Below are positions 6,479 through 10,795 of a stretch of 10,795 nucleotides of DNA, one piece after another. The notes under the pieces are model-generated. The model saw only the letters and a list, made by a program, of their open reading frames with translations, was not told where the DNA came from and made no database searches. Made by a program: the position numbers and the translations under genes. Where the stretch lies: positions 1 through 10,795 of the forward strand of contig JAFTHD010000206.1 in assembly GCA_017457585.1 (NCBI GenBank), given 5' to 3'. Each line of letters opens with the position of its first letter. Position 1 is the stretch's first letter. The stretch is from Bacillota bacterium. GTDB lineage: Bacteria; Bacillota_A; Clostridia; Peptostreptococcales; Anaerovoracaceae.

Positions 6479-7738
6479 TTACAGTTCATCCGGGCCTGCG
6501 ATTCTGCCTGCTACTGCAGAGGCAGCAGCTACGACAGGGCTTGCCAGGTATACTTCTGATTTAACGTGTCCCATTCTTCCGACGAAGTTTCTGTTTGTCG
6601 TTGCAACGCAGCGCTCACCTTCTGCCAGAATGCCCATATGTCCGCCGAGGCAAGGTCCGCAGGTCGGTGCGGAGATTGCACACTCTGCATCGAGGAAAAT
6701 GTCCACGTAACCCTTTTCGATGGATTCTCTGTAGACCTGCTGCGTCGCCGGCATGATGATGCACCTTACGTCAGGGTGAACTTTGCGCCCTTTGAGAACG
6801 GCTGCAGCTGCCGCCATGTCCTCGATACGTCCGTTGGTGCAGGAGCCGATAACCACCTGCTGGATAGGAACATCGCCTACGTTATCTATCGTTCTCGTAT
6901 TCTCAGGGAGGTGCGGGAATGAAACTGTCGGCTTAAGCTCGCTTAAGTTTATGTCGTAGACCTTCACGTACTCCGCATCTGGATCCGCTTCATACTTGGT
7001 CCACTGGCCTTCCACTCTTCCCTTCATGTACTCTTCCGTTATCTCATCAACAGGGAAAATGCCGTTCTTGCCGCCGGCCTCGATTGCCATGTTGGATATG
7101 CAGAGTCTCGACTCCATGCTCAGACTCTTCACGCCTTCGCCCGTGAACTCCATGGACTTGTAAAGGGCGCCGTCCACACCGATCATGCCGATGATGTGCA
7201 GGATCACGTCCTTGCCGGTAACGTGTTCCGGCAGCTCTCCCGTCAGGTTGAACTTGATGGCTTCCGGAACTTTGAACCAGGCTTCTCCTGTAGCCATTCC
7301 TGCTGCCATATCCGTTGAGCCTACGCCTGTGGAAAAGGCGCCGAGGGCTCCGTATGTGCATGTGTGTGAGTCTGCGCCGATGATGCAGTCTCCAGCCTTT
7401 ACGATTCCCTGCTCAGGAAGCAGCGCGTGCTCTACGCCAACTCTTCCCGTGTCAAAGAAGTTCTTCACGTCGAATCTCTTGGCGAACTGTCTGCACTGCA
7501 TACACTGGGTTGCAGCCTTGATGTCCTTGTTCGGTGTGAAGTGATCCATTACTATGGAGATCTTCTCTCTGTCAAAGATGCCGTCAAAGCCGGCCTTTTC
7601 AAACTCGTTTACTGCAACCGGTGTAGTGATGTCGTTTCCCAGCACCATGTCCAGTTTCGCTCTGATGAGCTGTCCTGGTACCACGCTGTCAAGGCCTGCG
7701 TGGGCTGCAAGTATTTTTTGGGTCATCGTCATTCCCAT
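6479..7738 (-). CDS. leuC: 3-isopropylmalate dehydratase large subunit LeuC
   Basis: LeuC is the aconitase-fold subunit that holds the [4Fe-4S] cluster and works with LeuD. 419 residues, the HacA-like short class. The three cluster ligands are visible: Cys300 in IGSCTNGR, and Cys360 and Cys363 in [11 protein letters not shown]. Other family marks are [32 protein letters not shown] (split by the HTC active-site segment), and [10 protein letters not shown] near the end. The start is set by AAGGAGG lying 8 nt before the ATG at 7738. The frame stays open back to 7858, through hairpins of the leuA-leuC gap, but that extension has no family similarity. Catalysis needs an intact Fe-S cluster, so activity is oxygen sensitive. 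Confidence 0.96.
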   Translation of the reverse strand: MGMTMTQKILAAHAGLDSVVPGQLIRAKLDMVLGNDITTPVAVNEFEKAGFDGIFDREKISIVMDHFTPNKDIKAATQCMQCRQFAKRFDVKNFFDTGRVGVEHALLPEQGIVKAGDCIIGADSHTCTYGALGAFSTGVGSTDMAAGMATGEAWFKVPEAIKFNLTGELPEHVTGKDVILHIIGMIGVDGALYKSMEFTGEGVKSLSMESRLCISNMAIEAGGKNGIFPVDEITEEYMKGRVEGQWTKYEADPDAEYVKVYDINLSELKPTVSFPHLPENTRTIDNVGDVPIQQVVIGSCTNGRIEDMAAAAAVLKGRKVHPDVRCIIMPATQQVYRESIEKGYVDIFLDAECAISAPTCGPCLGGHMGILAEGERCVATTNRNFVGRMGHVKSEVYLASPVVAAASAVAGRIAGPDEL

Positions 7739-7774
7739 TGGTTCTTCCTCCTTCTCTTCGTTCAGGCGTCGTTG

Positions 7775-7853
7775 GTCGCCACGGGCTAAAGCCCTGCGAC
7801 ATTTGACGGGGGAATTTCCATCGCTCGCTATAAGCTCGCGAGGACAAGTCCTC
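7775..7853. repeat. Palindromic element in the leuA-leuC gap
   Basis: The 116-bp gap holds two symmetrical structures. One is GTCGC (7775-7779)/GCGAC (7796-7800) enclosing GGGC/GCCC (7783-7794). The other is GAGGAC (7840-7845)/GTCCTC (7848-7853), starting one base after the leuA stop in the sense of transcription. An alternative arm pair CTCGC (7824-7828)/GCGAG (7838-7842) competes with the latter, and GCTCGC is directly repeated at 7823 and 7834. No T tract follows on the minus strand, so it is not a simple terminator. It could be a dispersed REP-like repeat or an mRNA processing/stability site. Confidence 0.5.
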
Positions 7854-7854
7854 C

Positions 7855-9558
7855 TCATTCAACAAAATGGTCGTATTTGTTCTGGCGGTTCAGGGCGCTC
7901 ACGAGCGCGTTTACCGAAGCCAGAATGATATCCTCGTGGATTCCTACGCCCCAGAACTTTTCTCCGTCCTCATCTTCGAGGCAAACGTAAGCCGCTGCCT
8001 TGGCATTGGACTCCGTTGAGAGTGCGTGCTCCGAGTAGGTAACGAACTTGTGCTCGAATGTGTACGGGCTCTGCTTGAGCGCGTTTCTGACCGCATCCAG
8101 CCTGCCGTTACCAACCGCCTCGAACTGATACTCCTTGTCCAGAATCCTTACCTTCATATCTACGATGTAACCGTCGTTGGCTTTGTAATCCGAAACCTTC
8201 CTGAAGGTTGCATCCGTTATATCGATCGGGTCGAATACGTTGATGTACTCCTTTGCGAATACCTGGTAAACTTCAGCCGGTGACAGCTCTTTGTGAGCCT
8301 TGTCCGAAACGTCCTTCACCATGTATCCGATCTCTTCTCTCATGTCCTTCGGAATCTCGTATCCGAAGTTCTCCTGCAGGATGTAGGCGATGCCGCCCTT
8401 GCCCGACTGGCTGTTGATCCTGATAACGTCCGCCTCGTACTCTCTTCCCACGTCTTTCGGGTCGATGAGCAGATACGGAACGGACCATTCGTAGAGACCC
8501 TTCTCCTTGTGGTAACGCATTCCCTTTGAAATGGCGTCCTGATGTGAACCGGAGAATGCGGCGAACACCAGCTTGCCCGAATACGGCTGTCTCGGTGGAA
8601 CTTCCATGTCCGTGTATTTTTCGTACATCTCCACAACCTCAGGCATGTTCGTAAAGTCCAGACCGGAAACGACGCCGTGGGAGAAGAGGTTCATCGCAAG
8701 GGTCACGATGTCTACGTTTCCCGTTCTCTCTCCGTTTCCAAAGAGAGTCCCCTCTATTCTGTCTCCGCCTGCCAGGAGCGCCAGTTCTGCTGCCGCAACG
8801 GCCGTCCCTCTATCGTTGTGCGGATGGATGGAAACCGTCACGTCTTCCCTATAGTGCAGGTTCTTGCTCATGAACTCAATCTGGGACGCGTAAACGTGAG
8901 GCATGGACATTTCAACCGTGGACGGCAGATTAATGATGATCTTTCTGTCAGGGTCAGCCGCCTTCCATACGTCGATGACTTCGTTGCATATTTCCAGTGC
9001 AAAGTCCACTTCCGTTCCCGTGAAGGACTCAGGCGAATACTCAAAGGTAAAGTCCGTCTCCGGATACTTCTCTGCAAACTCGTTCATCAGGTGTGCACCG
9101 TCTGTCGCGATCTTGATGATCTCAGGCTTTTCCTTGCGGAAAACCTGCTCTCTCTGCGCAACGGATGTGGAGTTGTAAAGATGAACGACGGCTTTCTTCA
9201 CTCCGATGAGGGAGTCGAAGGTCTTCTTGATAATGTGCTTTCTCGACTGGGTGAGCACCTGAATCATAACGTCGTCAGGAATCATGTTGTCATCTACCAG
9301 CTTCCTGAGGAAAGTGTATTCCGTTTCGGAGGCTGCAGGGAATCCTACCTCGATCTCCTTGAATCCCAGCTTGAGCAGATAATTGAAGAACTCCACCTTT
9401 TCCTGAAGGCTCATCGGAACGATGAGGGCCTGATTGCCGTCTCTCAGGTCTACGCTGCACCATCTCGGCGCCGTCTCGATGTGATCCTTCTTAACCCATT
9501 CGTTGTGAGGCTCTGCCGGCGGAAAATAGCCGGGTTTATACCTGTCGTAATGTCTCAT
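7855..9558 (-). CDS. leuA: 2-isopropylmalate synthase LeuA, long (type 2, yeast-like) form
   Basis: LeuA condenses acetyl-CoA with 2-ketoisovalerate to 2-isopropylmalate, the committed and leucine-inhibited step. 567 residues, typical of the yeast/actinobacterial-type branch (about 560) rather than the ~510 of the common bacterial one. Seen: a 30-residue N-terminal arm, [15 protein letters not shown] with the metal-binding Asp40 at RDGNQ (39-43), the metal-binding HPHND at 245-249, [11 protein letters not shown] at 273-283, and a C-terminal leucine-binding regulatory domain from about 430 with [14 protein letters not shown] (481-494). AAAGGAG lies 9 nt before the chosen ATG. The ATG at 9630 would start inside the T-box terminator and is excluded. 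It is the first gene of leuACDB, under the T-box leader. Confidence 0.96.
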   Translation of the reverse strand: MRHYDRYKPGYFPPAEPHNEWVKKDHIETAPRWCSVDLRDGNQALIVPMSLQEKVEFFNYLLKLGFKEIEVGFPAASETEYTFLRKLVDDNMIPDDVMIQVLTQSRKHIIKKTFDSLIGVKKAVVHLYNSTSVAQREQVFRKEKPEIIKIATDGAHLMNEFAEKYPETDFTFEYSPESFTGTEVDFALEICNEVIDVWKAADPDRKIIINLPSTVEMSMPHVYASQIEFMSKNLHYREDVTVSIHPHNDRGTAVAAAELALLAGGDRIEGTLFGNGERTGNVDIVTLAMNLFSHGVVSGLDFTNMPEVVEMYEKYTDMEVPPRQPYSGKLVFAAFSGSHQDAISKGMRYHKEKGLYEWSVPYLLIDPKDVGREYEADVIRINSQSGKGGIAYILQENFGYEIPKDMREEIGYMVKDVSDKAHKELSPAEVYQVFAKEYINVFDPIDITDATFRKVSDYKANDGYIVDMKVRILDKEYQFEAVGNGRLDAVRNALKQSPYTFEHKFVTYSEHALSTESNAKAAAYVCLEDEDGEKFWGVGIHEDIILASVNALVSALNRQNKYDHFVE

Positions 9559-9616
9559 GAATTCTTTCTCCTTTTGCCAGTTTTTTAGGGTCTCTGGGCT
9601 ACGCCCGCCCTTTATC

Positions 9617-9651
9617 AAAAAAGCCTTCATCCCAAAACAAGAGACGAAGGC
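9617..9651 (-). terminator. T-box terminator before leuA
   Basis: On the minus strand GCCTTCGTCTC (9651-9641) pairs with GGGATGAAGGC (9633-9623), 11 bp including two G-U pairs, loop 7 nt, then TTTTTT (9622-9617). It begins a few bases after the T-box core and ends about 58 nt before leuA. Confidence 0.9.
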
Positions 9652-9891
9652 GTATGCTTCCGCGGTACCACTCTTATTGACATGCTGTTTCGGTCATCCC
9701 GTCCTGCCTGCGCAGGAAATCACATGCCCACTTTAAGCTTTCTGCTCCCGGGTGAGACATCTGAATCTGCCTGCGACCTCGCACCAGCCGGCCGCTCTCT
9801 TTGAAGCTTTCCTCAGATTTATTCCGTTCATCGCATCTTTATTCAATTACGTCCAGCAGAATCCTTATTATTCATCCAGAATCTACCGCTG
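9617..9891 (-). promoter_or_regulatory. T-box leader (tRNA-Leu sensing) of the leu operon
   Basis: The minus strand carries the T-box core AGAGTGGTACCGCGGAAG (9672-9655), whose UGGUACC matches the family UGGNACC that binds the free NCCA end of uncharged tRNA. Upstream is a Stem I-like region with AGAGAGCGGCCGGCTGG (about 9800-9784) and a likely specifier codon CUC (Leu) at 9756-9754 followed by A, the usual context. Arms AAGCTT near 9806 and 9739 may close Stem I. Downstream is an intrinsic terminator. Uncharged tRNA-Leu should stabilise the antiterminator and switch on leuACDB. Element identity is firm; the specifier was assigned by eye and by agreement with the operon. Confidence 0.93.
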
Positions 9892-9897
9892 TTTCCT

Positions 9898-9927
9898 ACT
9901 ATAACCTATTTCATGGGCTGTTGTCAA
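9898..9927 (-). promoter_or_regulatory. SigA-type promoter of the leu T-box transcript
   Basis: On the minus strand TTGACA (9927-9922) is separated by 18 bp from TATAGT (9903-9898), a 6/6 and 5/6 match. Start near 9891 places the T-box Stem I right behind it. It diverges from the DAHP synthase promoter; the two -35 boxes are about 120 bp apart. Confidence 0.8.
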
Positions 9928-10047
9928 CGAGAAAAAGGGTATTTAAGCGGCTATCGGAAAGGCTCATCCATATCACGAATTGCTTGCGCAAATCGACACG
10001 CTATGCAGCGCAAAATGAACCATCGTAAAGCTTTGCATAATTTTTCC
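9928..10047. other. Divergent spacer between the leu and aro promoters
   Basis: The stretch between the two -35 boxes holds no convincing gene or strong dyad. It has an AT-rich run (TTTTTCC) just before the plus-strand -35, possibly an UP-like element. A short open frame on the plus strand (9801-10028) crosses the leu promoter and T-box and has no ribosome site. Confidence 0.5.
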
Positions 10048-10076
10048 TTTACATAGTTATTCCAAAGTGCTACAAT
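10048..10076 (+). promoter_or_regulatory. SigA-type promoter of the DAHP synthase transcript
   Basis: TTTACA (10048-10053), a 17-bp spacer and TACAAT (10071-10076), each one mismatch from consensus. Start expected near 10083, giving a leader of about 250 nt to the structural gene and placing the small leader-peptide gene 50 nt into the RNA. Confidence 0.8.
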
Positions 10077-10132
10077 TGACTTTGCCTACTAAAGGGCTAT
10101 GTATTATATGCATTTATCGGAAGGAAACGCAG

Positions 10133-10219
10133 ATGTTTAACAAGAACTTTGCAGCAGAATACTATTACTTTTACTTTACTTGGAATAGGAGTAGAGTGAA
10201 TTTCGCTGCAACGGACTGA
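10133..10219 (+). CDS. Aromatic-rich attenuator leader peptide upstream of DAHP synthase
   Basis: A 28-codon frame begins with ATG 8 nt after GGAAGG, a good ribosome site. It begins MFNKNFAAE, then at residues 10-17 reads YYYFYFTW, and ends at TGA (10217-10219). Ten of 28 residues are aromatic (five Phe, four Tyr, one Trp), seven of them in that eight-codon block at 10160-10183. Such density matches the products of the pathway that the next gene starts, the hallmark of trpL/pheL-type leader peptides: scarcity of charged aromatic tRNA should stall the ribosome on the block. Its distal codons overlap one arm of a pairing with the terminator loop. The peptide itself probably has no function after synthesis. 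It is too short for usual gene callers. Translation is inferred, not shown. Confidence 0.85.
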   Translation: MFNKNFAAEYYYFYFTWNRSRVNFAATD

Positions 10220-10290
10220 ACCTTCTGATAGAAAAAGGTAGAGAGATTAGAACTCCGCAGGTGAAATTCACTGGCGGAGTTTTCTGTTTT
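10195..10290 (+). promoter_or_regulatory. Antiterminator/terminator switch of the aro leader
   Basis: AGTGAATTTC (10195-10204, inside the leader peptide gene) is a perfect 10-bp complement of GAAATTCACT (10263-10272), which forms most of the loop of the downstream terminator; G-U, C-G and U-G pairs can extend it to 13. A ribosome stalled on codons 10-17 leaves the first arm free, so this helix forms before the terminator's 3' arm is made and transcription goes on. A ribosome running to the stop codon at 10217 overlaps the distal part of that arm and favours termination. Confidence 0.75.
10251..10290 (+). terminator. Attenuator terminator before DAHP synthase
   Basis: AACTCCGC (10251-10258) pairs with GCGGAGTT (10274-10281), 8 bp, followed by TTCTGTTTT (10282-10290). 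The 15-nt loop contains GTG/CAC, which can add 3 bp. It lies between the leader peptide and the structural gene, where a terminator only makes sense as a regulated one. Confidence 0.88.
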
Positions 10291-10335
10291 ATGGGGAATC
10301 ACAAGAAATCATAGGAATAGAAAGAAGGGAAAGAA

Positions 10336-10795
10336 ATGATCGTAATTTTGAAGAGCAATCCTGATAAGAAGCAGCTTGATAACCTGACTTCATGGCTTAA
10401 GAGCATGGGCCTGGATATTCACGCAAGCCAGGGCCAGTCTTCCACCATTTTGGGCCTGGTGGGTGACACCTCTGCGGTGGACATCGACCTGCTGAATGCC
10501 CTGGACATCGTTGAGGCTGTAAAAAGGGTTCAGGAACCGTATAAGAATGCCAACAGGAAGTTCCATCCGGCAGATACGGTAATCGAAATCGCACCGGGAA
10601 TTAAGATCGGAGGCGGCAATTTCCAGGTCATCGCAGGGCCTTGCTCCGTTGAATCGGAGGAGCAGATTAAGCTGGTTGCAAGAGAGGTTAAAGAAGCCGG
10701 CGCAGGTCTCCTACGGGGCGGCGCCTTCAAGCCTCGCACTTCCCCTTACTCCTTCCAGGGTATGAGGGGAGACGGTCTAAAACTTCTGAGCAGCG
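10336..10795 (+). CDS. aroF: 3-deoxy-7-phosphoheptulonate (DAHP) synthase, type I-beta, 3' end cut off
   Basis: DAHP synthase joins phosphoenolpyruvate and erythrose 4-phosphate, the first step of the shikimate pathway to Phe, Tyr and Trp. 153 residues are visible, roughly the N-terminal half. Residues 1-67 form a ferredoxin-like regulatory domain as in the Thermotoga-type enzyme, where it mediates Phe/Tyr feedback; then the linker EPYKNANRKFHPADTVI (67-83). The TIM barrel begins with IGGGNFQVIAGPCSVES (91-107), Cys103 being the expected metal ligand, and has LRGGAFKPRTSPYSFQG (126-142) with Lys132 and Arg134 for PEP. The start has GAAGGGAAAG a few bases upstream. It follows an aromatic leader peptide and terminator, so it is likely controlled both by attenuation and allosterically. 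Genes further downstream are outside the window. Confidence 0.96.
   Translation, partial: MIVILKSNPDKKQLDNLTSWLKSMGLDIHASQGQSSTILGLVGDTSAVDIDLLNALDIVEAVKRVQEPYKNANRKFHPADTVIEIAPGIKIGGGNFQVIAGPCSVESEEQIKLVAREVKEAGAGLLRGGAFKPRTSPYSFQGMRGDGLKLLSS

Noticed and set aside
7739..7858. N-terminal extension of LeuC by 40 residues
   Set aside because: The extension translates the palindromic spacer, overlaps the leuA stop, and the AAGGAGG site points to the ATG at 7738.
8677..9588. Plus-strand open frame of about 300 codons opposite leuA
   Set aside because: Fully antisense to a conserved enzyme, no family similarity; typical shadow in a G+C-balanced gene.
9559..9630. N-terminal extension of LeuA by 24 residues
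   Set aside because: It would begin inside the T-box terminator; the AAAGGAG site serves the ATG at 9558.
9801..10028. Small plus-strand open frame in the leu/aro divergent region
   Set aside because: It is antisense to the T-box and crosses the leu promoter, with no ribosome site and no family resemblance.
10076..10110. Second promoter TTGACT with TATGTA or TATTAT
   Set aside because: The -10 match is poor or the spacing is about 20 bp; the TTTACA-17-TACAAT promoter is clearly better.
1..10795. CRISPR arrays, insertion sequences, tRNA or rRNA genes
   Set aside because: No regularly spaced direct repeats, transposase motifs, terminal inverted repeats or tRNA-like cloverleaf sequences were found on either strand.

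Overview
The window looks like the chromosome of an anaerobic Bacillota, most likely a Clostridia-class organism of roughly balanced G+C. The signs are strong AAGGAGG-type ribosome sites, a T-box leader, SigA-type promoters, a DUF3793 gene and the Clostridia-like order ispE - FCD-type GntR regulator. This placement is inference from gene content; there is no rRNA or other marker here.

Left part (1-3938, plus strand). The window opens inside tadA, the tRNA adenosine deaminase. It overlaps by 4 bp a gene for a secreted/anchored Ig-like protein with one membrane segment and a very basic tail, followed by a terminator-like hairpin. Next comes a tight cluster: ispE (MEP isoprenoid pathway), a GntR/FCD transcription factor and an EamA-type transporter, with gaps of only 15-16 bp.

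Middle (3939-4873). A free-standing DUF3793 gene has its own near-consensus promoter. Two almost identical dyads in opposite orientation (GTTAG-N6-CTAAC) lie 63 bp apart at and after the start site. The 5' leader is strongly structured, with a perfect 13-bp hairpin just before the ribosome site. The gene ends at a 13-bp hairpin shared with the convergent leu operon.

Right part (4874-9903, minus strand). A complete leucine operon runs leuA-leuC-leuD-leuB: long-type 2-isopropylmalate synthase, both subunits of isopropylmalate isomerase, and isopropylmalate dehydrogenase. These take 2-ketoisovalerate and acetyl-CoA to 2-ketoisocaproate. It is preceded by a SigA-type promoter and a T-box leader with a probable CUC (Leu) specifier and a clear terminator, so uncharged tRNA-Leu should switch it on.

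Far right (10048-10795, plus strand). Divergent from leuA is a DAHP synthase gene (type I-beta, cut by the window end), the entry enzyme of aromatic amino acid synthesis. Its leader encodes an unannotated 28-residue peptide with 10 aromatic residues, including a Tyr/Phe/Trp run. A terminator and a competing 10-bp antiterminator pairing follow. This is a textbook layout for ribosome-stalling attenuation, next to a T-box operon, and is the most striking find in the window. No CRISPR, transposon, rRNA or tRNA was seen.
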